NCBI GenBank assembly: GCA_035578905.1
Contig: JAQJVL010000698.1
Coordinates: 1-64,000 of the forward strand
Direction: 5' to 3'
DNA: 64,000 nucleotides
Source of the DNA: Stictocephala bisonia
Taxonomy: Eukaryota > Arthropoda > Insecta > Hemiptera > Membracidae
Position 1 is the first letter of the stretch; each line of letters starts with the position of its first letter. Below are positions 13,100 through 23,482 of this stretch, one piece after another. The notes under the pieces were generated by a model. The model did not search any database. It worked only from the letters and a program-made list of their open reading frames with translations, and was not told the DNA's origin. Made by a program: the position numbers and the translations under genes.

Positions 13100-13315
13100 C
13101 CGCTGTACGTTTATGGATGGGTGGCAAGATCATCGCATTTGTACGTGTGTGGGTGGGTGGGTTGGAGGGTCATTATCACGATTCGTGTATGGGTAATGGG
13201 AGAGTCATCACCAATGTTCGTGTATGGGTGGGTGAGAGGCTTATACCCACTGTACATGTGTGGGTGGGTGGGAGGGTCATTACCCATTGTTCTTGTATAG
13301 GTGGGTAGGAGGGAG
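13100..13315 (+). repeat. GGGTGGGTGG-containing minisatellite, ~37-bp unit
   Basis: About six units of the form GTATGGGTGGGTGGGAGG followed by GTCATTACCACTGTTCGT. The same unit occurs on the opposite strand at 52428-52545. The G-rich strand has closely spaced G runs. The ORFs on both strands here come from the repeat and are not supported as genes. Confidence 0.9.
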
Positions 13316-13519
13316 CGTAATATGATTTCATGTGTTGGTGACGAAATAATCATTCTGCTGGTGTTTATAAAACACTTAAATCCTTGTGTAAGTTTTTCTT
13401 ATGTCCAAAGTTAAAAGTTAGCGGTTTAGTTTTACAAAAAATCGCAAATGTATATTAGATAATTAATAATATTGAATTAAATCTAACAACAATCGTATAA
13501 ATAATATGATTTAGTGGAA

Positions 13520-13712
13520 ACACATTATCAGCCTGTGTGCCGTGGCGGATACAGCAGGAGGGGGCGAGCGTGGTTGAATAGCCAGGGCGTAACTACCAAT
13601 CTAAATAGTATAATAGCATGGGATGGCCAGCGACTACGACCCAATTCAGTAGCCAATGCTTTCTGTGAGCCGCCGCCACCGTCACAATGGATTACACAAA
13701 CGAAGAAGGTAT
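13520..13712 (+). other. GC-rich island; candidate first exon or small hAT-like MITE
   Basis: This segment is clearly GC-richer than its flanks. It ends in an ATG followed by DYTNEE codons and an AAG|GTATTT that could be a splice donor. Alternatively, CCGTGGCGG near the left and CCGCCGCCACCG near the right resemble degenerate hAT-type ends in inverted orientation. I cannot decide between these. Confidence 0.25.
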
Positions 13713-13964
13713 TTACTGGCTAATTAAGTAATATAATTATAAGCATTTAAATTGAAGTGCTTTTCAAATAACCGGTTGTAATTTAAAATTCTGTCATTTC
13801 AGCCAATTTATTTAAAATGAATTGTTTTGATTTTTGAATTTTGAGGTGTTTAAAATAATATATACTCCGGGAAAAATAAATTGAACAACGTTTTAAAGCT
13901 GATCTATTCTAAGACCATTCTAATAAATGTATTGGATATAGGTCTGTGAAATTATGATGTGGTA

Positions 13965-14215
13965 TGTCGGCAGTAGTGGCGCAGTGCTGTGTTCCAGCTA
14001 CTTGGGAACAAAGTGTTGTGGAGATTGTAGGTGATCGGTCCTCTTGATAACCATGGCATCTGCTCAATGGCTGTCATAGAGTTGGAAACTACTATAAAAG
14101 TCTTGGGTGTCCATGTTGGTTGGTGCGGTTGTTGTGTCGGAAGAACTGAGTCTCAGACCAATACTACTCAGCAAAATGTCGCATCCCTTAGTATAACCTA
14201 CTCCTAATGCAAGAG
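13965..14215 (+). repeat. SINE-like repeat (family with A-box-like TGGCGCAGTG), truncated
   Basis: It opens with TGTCGGCAGTAGTGGCGCAG and shares CCAGCTACTTGGG, GGAGATTGTAGG, GGTCCTCTT and GGGTGTCCATGTTGG with copies at 16065-16490 and 57515-57925. The shared 3' body is missing here. Confidence 0.8.
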
Positions 14216-15098
14216 AGTAAACTGATTTATACATTATTTTGAATTATGAGCAACATTGAAAACTGTTTTCCCAGTTAAAAAGGGCTGCTCGCACCTTAAC
14301 TAAATGTCCATCGAGTTCATTCAAAATAGTTACTACAAAAAGAGGAAAAAATATAACAGTTAATTTTATCAGTCACAAAGTTTTAATAAAAAGTGTGAGT
14401 CAATACTAAGTACATTATTTTTAACAGTTTTTACAACTTATATAAAGGGACAGAAAAATGCATATCGACCCTTATCCTTTAACGTATAGCTATAGAGTCG
14501 TATTTTGAGATTTTTTTTAAATTACATGACTTGGTGCTGTTATTTTGACGGTAACCAAACTAATGTATGATATGGAACGTCATACCATTCAAAATAGTAT
14601 TGAATTTCGTGTAAATAAAACACATTGCTTAAATAATAACTCCTACACAACGTTATTTAAATAACTTTAATGTGAAAATATATTTTACTGACTTTTTATT
14701 TTAAACCTTAAGGCTCAATTAAATCAGTTAAATTCATAGTATAAATAGTTCCAGATAAAAACAATTTCCGATTTATTTAATTTTAAAATTATGTATCAAT
14801 ATTAGGGAGTTATACGTGGAAAAAACATTGAAATTACATAACATTCTTGTAAAGTTCAGCATTAGGATCGTATCTGTTTTGGTTCTAAACACCATTAAAA
14901 TTATTGTATCTATATAATTTATTTGGCATCTGAATCTGTTGACTAAATCAGCTGATTAGAAATTAAAATAGTTATAGTCAGTTGATGTTTTTATTACTGT
15001 TTTAGAATCTGTTTGTCTGTATCCTGTTCAATTGTGCATTACAAGTAAAACGTAACTAATGCTGTTAATGCTAGATACCATTGTTGTTTTTAGTTATC

Positions 15099-16060
15099 AT
15101 GTCATTTACTAATGAAGAATATGTTGACATTATTGTAGTTTGCGGGTTCCGTGACTATAATGCAGTGGAGAGCCGTCGCGAGTACAGTCGTCGCTATTCA
15201 ACATAAGGCCTCCGAATGAACGCACCTGTCCCAACGTTCATCGCTGTTTGTGTGAATCTGGGAAGTTTCCTACTAAACACAGTTTGGTTGGGAATGTTAT
15301 GCAAGTAGGAATTGAAAAGCTGTTCTTAATCGCTTTGAAAGAGACTCATGAACAAGAACAAGAGAAGTTTCTCGTGAATTTGGGGTTACCCAATCATATG
15401 TTAACAGACTTGCACGTAAATTAAAACTACATCCTTATCATTTCATTCGAGTTCAACCCCTATAACCAAGATATCATTCCCTAAGAGTTCATTTTGGCCG
15501 ATTGATTCGCCAGTTAGATCGTCATTATTTCGTCAAGATCATTTTGTGTTTTCATTTTTGTTTTTTTAATTTTTCATTACTTCCTCAGACAATGAACATT
15601 ACTATGTTACAGAAAATTCTCAAATGGTAAATTAATCTTCTAATCAAGTAAAGTTCAAAGTAAACATCTGGATTAGACTCATTGGAAGCCGGCTCATAGG
15701 ACTTTACCTTGACCTACCAACAGCCTTAAATGGCCTTAATCGGACCAATACTGCGTGGTTCGGATTCCACGTGAAGCTGTAAGTCCTTTAGTTACCATGG
15801 CTATTGGGCTATCAATAAATGGCTCTTTCTAAGGAACAGTTGACCTTAATTAGTAACAACGACTACATTCGATCATATTCACTCATTCATTCAAGTGTAC
15901 CACGACCTACTTTTTTTTAACAGAAACCTTACCATTGAAAACGTGCCGTTAGATTTGCGTCAGCAGATGGTGCACCTCCACACTTCAACGTTGGAGTTCG
16001 TAACACAGCAGTAATACGAAATGTGGATCGAAAAATTCATCTGGTGTTTCATCATTACCT
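15099..16060 (+). pseudogene. Decayed mariner-like transposase
   Basis: The frame starts at ATG 15099 with MSFTNEEYVDIIVVCGF, the same N-terminal domain seen in the element at 1743-4177, and stops after about 36 codons. Later pieces in shifted frames include KLHPYHF and RLIRQLDRHYF, matching HPYHFTPVQ and the segment before WTDEA in the other copy. After a SINE fragment, the second catalytic motif reappears near 15955 as ADGAPPHFN. Multiple stops and frameshifts make it non-functional. It belongs to a related but distinct subfamily. Confidence 0.8.
15672..15935 (+). repeat. SINE 3' portion inserted in the transposase relic
   Basis: Contains GGTTCGGATTCCACG, ATTGGGCTATCAATAAATGG, CTTTCTAAGGAACAG and AGTAACAACGACTACATTCG, in the same order as the complete copies. 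Transposase-like sequence resumes just after it. Confidence 0.75.
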
Positions 16061-16064
16061 CCTG

Positions 16065-16490
16065 TCGGCACTGGTGGCGCAGTGCTGTAACCCAGCTACT
16101 TGGGGACAAATTGTTTGGGAGATTGTAGGCGATAGGCTGGATGCTCGGTCCTCTTAATACCGGACATGGCGTCCGCTCAATATCGGCGTCGACACTGCTA
16201 GAGAAGTCTGGGGTGTCCATGTTGGGTGGTAATCATTGTACGGATGTTGTGTGGGGGAGATAACTGAGTATCAGGCTTGTCAATTAGCTGAAAAATCAGA
16301 CCAGAACTACGTGGTTCGGATTCCACTTACAACTGTAGGTCCCTTAGTTGCCCTGGCTGTTGGGCTATTAATAAATTGCCCTTTCTAAGGAACAATTGAA
16401 CTCAGTTAGTAACCAGACTACAACACTCATCCACACTCATCCTACACTCATATAATCATTCATATTCACCTTAAAATACCAACAACGTTG
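16065..16490 (+). repeat. Near-full-length SINE
   Basis: Runs from TGTCGGCACTGGTGGCGCAG through CCAGCTACTTGGGGACA, GGTTCGGATTCCAC and GGGCTATTAATAAATTG to ACTCATATAATCATTC. TGGCGCAGTG fits a pol III A box. GGTTCGGATTCC resembles a B box but lies unusually far downstream. Confidence 0.82.
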
Positions 16491-16984
16491 TGTCGGCGTC
16501 TCATATGTAAGAATGTAAGTGTTTGATAATAACGAATAATTATTTTTGTGTTTAGAACCAATACTTATCCTAATGCTGTACTTTATAACAATGTTATGTA
16601 ATGTCAATGTTTTCCACGCATGACCCCCTAATATTTATACGTAATATTAAAATTAAATAATTAAGACATTTTTATGTAATTGAAAATATCACTACTATAA
16701 ATTAAACTGATTTAATGAGCCTTGAAATTTAAAGTAAAAAGTCAGAAAAAAATATGTTTTCACCTTAAAGTTATTTAAATAACGTTGTATAAGGAGCTAT
16801 TATTTAAGTACTATGTTTAATTTATGAGAAATTCAATGTTATTTTTACTCAATGTTATATTTAACGGACATAATGGTATGATGTTAAATGTCCTTTAGTT
16901 TGGTTAACGTCAAAATAACACGACCAAGTCGTGTAATTAAAAAAAATCACAAAATACGACACTACATATTGATTATATGTATTA

Positions 16985-17730
16985 TCCAACAATAGTTGGA
17001 GGATATTTTAATATGTTAATGTACGATTTGTCGAATAATGCGTGTTGAAAGGTCTTATGTTTTACCCTGATAATATTGATTATCAGTGTAAAACGTTATC
17101 AATTTCGGTTGCGGTGCTTGTGGTTCATGACTGAGTGATTTGTACGTGTGTGGTGTATGATATTAGAAATGATTAATTCTGAATATTGATATATGTCTAT
17201 AATATTTTTATATCAGTAATGTTGTTTTGCCATTTTTATCAACAAAATGTTAGATATAAGTCATTTCTTTTGTTTTAGGATATACAAGTAGATACTTAAG
17301 AAACTGTAGAATTTACTATATATATTTCATATAGTTTAAAAAAAAGAAATGTTATTTTTTTTAAAAAAGGTTGAGAGGACTTAATAGTCCTAACTCCGCC
17401 TGATAAAGACAGTTTTCATTTCATTTCATTGATCAAATATGTAAATAGATTTATAATTTGTTCAACGGGATATACATGTAAGCCTTAACATTAAGTCTTT
17501 CTCGTGGAAGCCCATAGTTTTCAAGTCAATGTAACTATATTGATCGATTCACTGGGGTCAATAGGGTCCAATTGAACATTGTCCTCCTTGTTATGTTGCA
17601 TTTGACGGACATATACCTGAAATTTTATTTCGGTTGTTTAATTTGATGGCAGTGTGTTATTATTTTAACGTTAATTTCGATAAGTTAAGCCCTCAATTAT
17701 ATTGAAAAGTCATCTCAGAGAAAAAGAAAT
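16985..17730. other. Non-coding stretch with a possible LINE tail
   Basis: Around 17370-17430 GAGAGGACTTAATAGTCCT, GATAAAGACAG and repeated CATTT resemble a retroelement 3' end; a similar block lies at 47120-47180. Nothing else is recognised. Confidence 0.4.
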
Positions 17731-17734
17731 AGAG

Positions 17735-17975
17735 GTTGCTTTCTTATGACCGTAGGAACGCCTCAATGGCAGTTTATATAGATTACAAACTAATGAACAG
17801 CCTTGGGCCTATACATCTGTAGTGATTGTTACTACGGTTATTCCTGGCGATTTATGGGAAATAAGGGAAGGACTGACAAGGTGCTAGCCCGGCCATCACA
17901 TGTCAAACTGGAGATATAACTACTCGTCACACATTTAGCGCATTATTGGATACATCATCTGTTTGTTTCTTCTCT
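17735..17975 (+). repeat. Dispersed repeat, related to 44650-44885
   Basis: Both copies share TTCTTATGACC, AAGGAACTGAC-like, TGGCATYRCCATCACATG-like, CAAACTGGAGA, ATAACTACTC and GCGCAYTATTGGAT in order. Confidence 0.75.
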
Positions 17976-18146
17976 CTGTCTTAAAGACATTTACTTCGGT
18001 ATTAATTTTCTGTAGCGAGGTCGGGTAGTCATCTAGTACCTTATAACATTTAATGTTGCTTTTAGAAACTTATGAAAATATATTACATAGGATTCAAGAT
18101 TATCACTTATTCATAAATATCATTGATTGTTTATTAAAACTTACTA

Positions 18147-18600
18147 GCTGACAGTACTTGCGGCCTTGCACCACTACCGGGTGGTTCCCTGCACTTGCTT
18201 ACCATTCCCTCCGTGGTTCTTTCTAAACCATCACATCAATATAAAAGCTCGTGCTGCTGTCGCTTTCCTTGATAACAAAGTTGTACAATCTAAAAACTCC
18301 TATAAGTCTAATTTAGTGGTATGCAAAGTAGAACGACCTTAAACATTTCACAATTAAAACAGAATTAGCTAATCTTTTGTGTCATGTTGATGCTTTTTGT
18401 ATAAGCAGTTTAAAATAATTGCTTAAAATGTTACTCTTATGATAAAGGGGAAAAGTTGAGGGACTATTTCTACCCCTATATTTGAACATTCCTTTCTTAG
18501 CGGGTCTCTATGATACAAAAGCTAACTACCCCCAAATGTCATTAAAATCTGTTCAGTGGTTTCGGAGTACATTGTTTTTGGATTATATACGTCAAGATAA
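18147..18600 (+). repeat. Dispersed repeat, related to 8880-9335
   Basis: Starts near TTACTAGCTGACAGTACTTG and ends TGTTCAGTGGTTTCGGAG, both reminiscent of arthropod RTE-like 3' regions. The internal blocks match the 8880 copy. Confidence 0.75.
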
Positions 18601-18934
18601 CAAAACTCTACAATACATAAAAGATCTCATTTCAAATGTGATTCACTAAAATGGGCACATAGAAAACTTGGAACAATGTCTTAAACCCTGCTTTAATTAA
18701 AAACAATGATTGTACTACCAGAATTCCAAGCTCAAATAGATGTTTTGGAATGTACTATTGACAGGTTCTTATTTTAAACTAATAACTAAAGCTCCGGTAA
18801 AGACCGTGTCAAGTTGTTATCTACAATATTTAAATCACCAAACGTTTCACCCATGCTGTGATGTGGCATCCTTAATGGTGTCTCTGAGACTGAAGTAGCA
18901 ATACAACTTCTCAGCTATATAGTCAAGACTCGCT

Positions 18935-19330
18935 TCGCTCGTTGGGGGCTTCGCATCGATAGCTAGTCAGGTAACGGGTGCTTCACAATATGATAACGGG
19001 TGTCTACCAAAGCAGCAGCTTTCCAAGTTGATCACAGGCTACACAATATTATTACGGGTGGTTACCAAAGTGGATCACGGGGGACTATAAAAGAACATCA
19101 TGTGGTTGACGGCCGGTTAACCTAATCGATGATGGTTGCTACCCAAGATGATCACGGATGATTAACCAAGTTGATCACAGGGAATTCCCAACAGAATCAC
19201 GGGAGCTACGCAAGTTGGTCATGGGGGTCTGTCAATGTTGATCATAGAGCCTAACCAAGGTCATCACCGGTGGTTGCGTAATTCGATGACTGTGTGCCAC
19301 CGAAGTTGATCACAGGGTCTGGTAAACGGA
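18935..19330. repeat. Degenerate tandem repeat (~30 bp, GATCACGGG core)
   Basis: A dozen or so loose copies of CCAAGTTGATCACGGG followed by a short variable block. The units are very diverged. Confidence 0.75.
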
Positions 19331-19402
19331 GAAGTCAACTTAAATAGTGTACAAGGTTTTAAGTGTCCAGCTTATTTTAATCATGCTGAAATAGGCAGTT
19401 AT

Positions 19403-19545
19403 AGGGCCGGATTTAGTATTTTGGCGCCCCTAGGCCCAATAATTTTTTTCCACTACAGAAATATTGCAACTACAGAAAAACAAATATCTCAACAGTACAC
19501 GAAAAACAGCATTTTCATATAAATATTTTGAAGTTTTTGTTTGCT
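19403..19545. mobile_element. hAT-like terminal fragment inserted in the 360-bp array
   Basis: The sequence AGGGCCGGATTTAG followed by GGCGCCCCTAGGCCC is typical of insect hAT ends. It interrupts a tandem unit after GCTGAAATAGGCAG. I could not locate a matching opposite end. Confidence 0.45.
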
Positions 19546-20132
19546 TTGAAAGGTGAAATATCAAATATAAAAACAGTTAAATAGTCTGTAAGGTTTATAC
19601 ATTCCAACTTATTTCATTCATACTTAAATGGAAGGAACAATGCTATAAAAATTACGTGTTTTTGACAAATCTCAACTTTACCAACTTTTTGTAAGGAAAC
19701 GGTAGAATATACCACAAAACGGATATTAAACTTTTTGTACACAATTTTATTGTCAATATAAATATTTCATTTGATGTTTTCTTAACTAAATATTACATCT
19801 TCAGTAAACAAAAACCTCAGCTGTGCAAACAGGCAAGCGCTTTCTCGTCAGCCATTTTGAATGTTGTCTAGGTTATGAAATTGTCAAATAAAATTGTATA
19901 TCAATTTTGCTAGCAGAAAAATGAAGTTAAATATTATGTAGGGTTTTATGTTTATGGCTTTCTTATCATATTTAAAATGGGAGGAACTATTTTTTTTAAA
20001 TCACATGTTTGCGACAAAACTCAAATTTACCAACTTTTTGTGAAGAAACTGTAGAATGTACCATAAAAAGGTATAAAAACTGTTGTACAAAATGTTATTA
20101 TTGATTTGAACATTTCGATTGATTCTATCTAA

Positions 20133-20913
20133 CCCTTATACCGCCGTAAACACATATTGACTTTGCTCTAAACGCCGAAAGCGCATATACGCGTAATAAT
20201 TACAAAAATAATATTTTCGTAATAATGTTTCTAATTAAATCTGGTAGTACATTTGGGTTATGAGCGGTGACCCTTGAGAGACCTTTTGTTGGCCTGTCAA
20301 TCACAACGATCTGGTTTTTGTCTGGCAGTGTACATTTCCGCTGCGCCGCCCAACGCCACAAGCAGCTACTGTCGAGCCGAGCGTTTGTTATTTTCCGCCG
20401 CCTTACCTCTTTGAAACTGTGTATTTAGTTGTTTTTATCATTACTTTAGTTCAATATATGTTAGTAATTTATTAGTTTTAAGTGTCAATATGAATAATCC
20501 GGCCGATTTTGATTTTGTGGAAGGTACTAAATATATTGTATTCAAGTGCTATATGTATTTTTTTATTATATATGTTATGTGCAGGACCTTAAAATCTTTA
20601 TCAATTTATTTACAAGTAAACGTACTCAATTATACATATTTTATTAATAGTAATAATTATTATTTTTTATAGATTTATACTGTATATGTGATCTACGCCT
20701 GAGGCTTACTTTCAAGTAGGGCCTAAAAGTTTGCTTATTTACATATTCATATATAAGAAAATAAGGTAAAATAAGCTAAAAAAGTTATCATATCTTTTAT
20801 TTTCCTGTACAGAACAATAAAAACTGAACAACTAAAAAATATTATTTTGATTTTTTTTACAATAAATTAGCGCTTATTGGAAAATAGGCATTGTATAAAT
20901 GGCGCTTTAAGGG
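20133..20913. mobile_element. Non-autonomous piggyBac-like element, 781 bp, CTAA target duplication
   Basis: The ends are CCCTTATACCGCCGT and (inverse) CCCTTAAAGCGCCAT, a 15-bp imperfect inverted repeat. CTAA flanks both sides (20129-20132, 20914-20917). The neighbouring uninterrupted copy at 21265 reads GATTCTATCTAAATTAAA, a natural empty-site paralogue with one CTAA. A short frame at 20490 (MNNPADFDFVEG) may be a leftover N-terminal exon but is not supported as a gene. C-run ends and a TTAA-like 4-bp target suggest piggyBac. Confidence 0.85.
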
Positions 20914-21329
20914 CTAAAGTAAAAATATAACAGCGTCAAACAAATAGAAACTTCAACCGTGCAAATAGGTCAGCAGTTTCTTGTCAGCCATTTTGAATTT
21001 TTCTGGGTTATAAAAAGTGCAAAATCTAATTGTATAGCATTTTTTTTGGCAGAAAAGTGAAGGTAAATAGTCTGTAAGGATGTAAGTTTCTAGCTTATTT
21101 TAATCATGCTTAAATGGGAAGAACTCTTCCAAAGAAATAACATGTTTTCGACAAAACTCAACGTTACTGACTCTTTGTGAGTAGGCCTATACTATGGTTT
21201 GTACCATACAAATTTAAATGACACTTTTTGTACATAATTTAATTTGTAATAAGAATATTTCGTTAGATTCTATCTAAATTAAATATTACAGCGTCAGTAT
21301 AACAAAAACCCCAACTCAGCAGTTTCACA

Positions 21330-21840
21330 TCAGCTTTCTGCCATAGTTTTGTACTTTCTGCCATATGCGTTAGCACAGAAAAAAAGTGTTTTACAAGTCG
21401 GTCTAAAAATCCATTTTAGGGTCCCCTGAACCCAAAATATTGGGTTTTTGAAAAAATAATAATAATAAATGTTGATGTCTGCCCGTATGTGTGTCTGTTT
21501 GTGTGTATGTGCAGTTCTCTGGAAACCAAACGGATGGATCAATTTTTATAAAATTTTGTATGTAGGTGTTTTAGCCAATATCTCCCAAAAATTGTTTTAC
21601 TTTTTGAAATGTTAATTTTTTATATTTTTATGGGCAAAAAACATACAAAAATTGAATTTTCTCAAAACTGCTCTACCGATTTTGATTAAATTTTCAGAAT
21701 AAATTTAAAGTAAAATTTAAAATATTTTAGTAAACACTGCATGTCTCTAACTTGACTAGTTTTTTAGTTATTGCAAAAAATATATATTTGGGAATCAAAC
21801 TGATAATTTTCAAAGTTATTTTTTTTTATTTAATATGGAG
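21330..21840. repeat. Dispersed repeat, inverted copy of 6890-7380
   Basis: Same ordered blocks as the 6890 copy on the opposite strand, for example CTTTCTGCCATATGCGTT, GGTCTAAAAATCCATTTT and CCAAACGGATGGATC. Confidence 0.8.
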
Positions 21841-22097
21841 GAAAAATTGTGCCAATTCTTTGGAACCATTCATTTCTTTTGGTGTTAAGTAGATAAACTC
21901 ATAAAAATGTCATAAACAATCAATTTTAAAGCTAAGACAAGTTAGAAAAAATTCAAAAATACCAATCACAACTAATTCACTGAATTTTGGGCAAAGCCGA
22001 ACAGTATACAAACATTTGTGTTCCTCTTGTAGAACCTATGAGTTAAACTGTTTGTGTCAGTCACGATTAATAGAACAAACATAGTAGGTATCACGCA

Positions 22098-22550
22098 CAT
22101 CTCCCTCTTCAACGTGGACAACTCCGTTCGATGTCAAAGGTGACAAATAGGCTGCGTCCTCCAATTACCAGGCGTTCTCCACCCCTCGTGCGTTGTTTTT
22201 ACCTATACTTTGTGGTGAACTGTGAGACTCAGTTCCACTCCAGTCCTCCCCGGTTAGAAGGTGGACAACGCCGTTCGATGTCAAGTTTGGCAATATGGCT
22301 ACAGTTGCTGTATTGCGTCCTGCAGTCGGCAGGCGTTCTCCACACCTCATGCATGTGGATGTTGTTTGTTCCTACACCTTGTGGTGAACTGTGAAACTCA
22401 GTTCCACTCCAGCCCTCCCCGGTTAGAAGATGGTGGAAAACGCCGTTCGATATCAAGGGTGGCAATTTGGCTACAGTTGCTATATTGCGTCCTCCAGTTA
22501 GCAGGCGTTCTCCCACCTTCGTGTACGTGGATTTTGTTTGGGCTTAACGT
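22098..22550. repeat. ~150-176-bp tandem repeat, 2.8 copies
   Basis: Units share GTGGACAACKCCGTTCGATG, CAGGCGTTCTCC, TTGTGGTGAACTGTGA and CTCCCCGGTTAGAAG. They are GC-richer than the surroundings. ORFs on both strands cross the units only because of the repeat. Confidence 0.9.
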
Positions 22551-22559
22551 AGATTCTGA

Positions 22560-23480
22560 CACTGCGCTTCAATACGTAGCGTCTGAGTCTCTTGCAGTTG
22601 TTGCCATTACTACACATATAAATGTATAGCTGGGAAAGGCTATAGGGTACAGTGAAATTGTACCGTTTTTATTCGACATATAATGCAAATACGATTGACT
22701 TTAAAATGTAATGTGTAATATAAATAGAACATATAGGTGAACTTAAACACATTAAAATATATATTAATAATCAAACTATTCATAAAAACCTTACACTCAA
22801 AACAACAGAAACGGGGGGAAAATTGTTATTACCAATCTACGCAATCAAGTAGATTAATTATTTCAGTTGAACAAATGTCACAAATTTAAATTATAAGTAT
22901 ACTTTAATTTATTAATAATATACTTAAAAAATATAATATTATCACAAACTAATAAATAAAATTAGTTATCATTTAATGGAAAACAACAATTCAATATTGT
23001 TATTTAGTATCCTTGATTATAGTATTACTTACAAATAGATATCTCATGTAATAGAATATTTGTGCCAGTAATTTTATTAGTGTGGTCTGCTACTACACAT
23101 TGGAGGTATTGCATTACATTAACTTTCCTCTTGGCCTAAGCACTCTTTCCAGTCTTGTGCGGTAACCTTACTTATCAATAGCTTCGTTCATCAGTCACTA
23201 TCTACTCCGAATCTCCCCATTTCAAATTTCTCACAACGTGTATATTGACTTAAATATTTTTTTTAAAAATCACCCCTTCAAGTAGTTTCCCAGTTTAGTC
23301 TCAAATGAATTTTCGATTAAAGCCAACTGGCATTAAATTGGGATATGTTTGACGGTCGAAACAAGATTCTGGTATCTGAACCTATGACGTCATCGGTCGT
23401 AATATGATGTTGTTTTTGCACGGGTGTGGGAAGATTAAACAAGTGGAAATACAAGTGGCGAATGGCAAATTATGTTATAT
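22560..23480. other. Non-coding stretch
   Basis: AT-rich, no coding signal or named repeat seen. Confidence 0.4.
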
Positions 23481-23482
23481 AT

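Larger units (their letters stand above)
14491..16968 (+). mobile_element. Second, decayed mariner-like transposon disrupted by SINEs
   Basis: Inverted ends of roughly 250-300 bp can be aligned. On the left are GTCGTATTTTG, GTTATTTTGACGG and AACGTTATTTAAATAAC; on the right at 16690-16968 are the reverse forms, including CAAAATACGAC. The outer junctions are inexact. The interior holds a plus-strand transposase relic and two SINE insertions. Confidence 0.8.
19330..21330. repeat. ~360-bp tandem repeat, about four copies, with insertions
   Basis: Copies begin near 19330 (partial), 19548, 19915 and 21057. Shared blocks are TAAATAGTCTGTAAGG, AGCTTATTT, CAACTTTTTGTRARG-like, GATTCTATCTAA and GTCAGCCATTTTGAAT. 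Removing the 785 bp inserted at 20133 restores a ~360-bp spacing between the last two copies. Confidence 0.82.

Noticed and set aside
13002..13353. ORFs rich in Gly-Trp or His-Pro-Thr repeats
   Set aside because: Translation of the GGGTGGG minisatellite on each strand.
15960..16220. 86-codon minus-strand ORF
   Set aside because: It spans the junction of transposase relic and SINE on the antisense strand, and a similar ORF recurs at 57442-57630 only because that is another SINE copy.
20490..20672. ORF beginning MNNPADFDFVEG as a piggyBac transposase gene
   Set aside because: Only the first dozen residues look plausible; the rest is low-complexity AT-rich translation, and the 781-bp element is too short to encode transposase.
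22131..22629. Overlapping ORFs on both strands
   Set aside because: Both arise from the 150-176-bp tandem repeat; no domain and no codon-level conservation between units.
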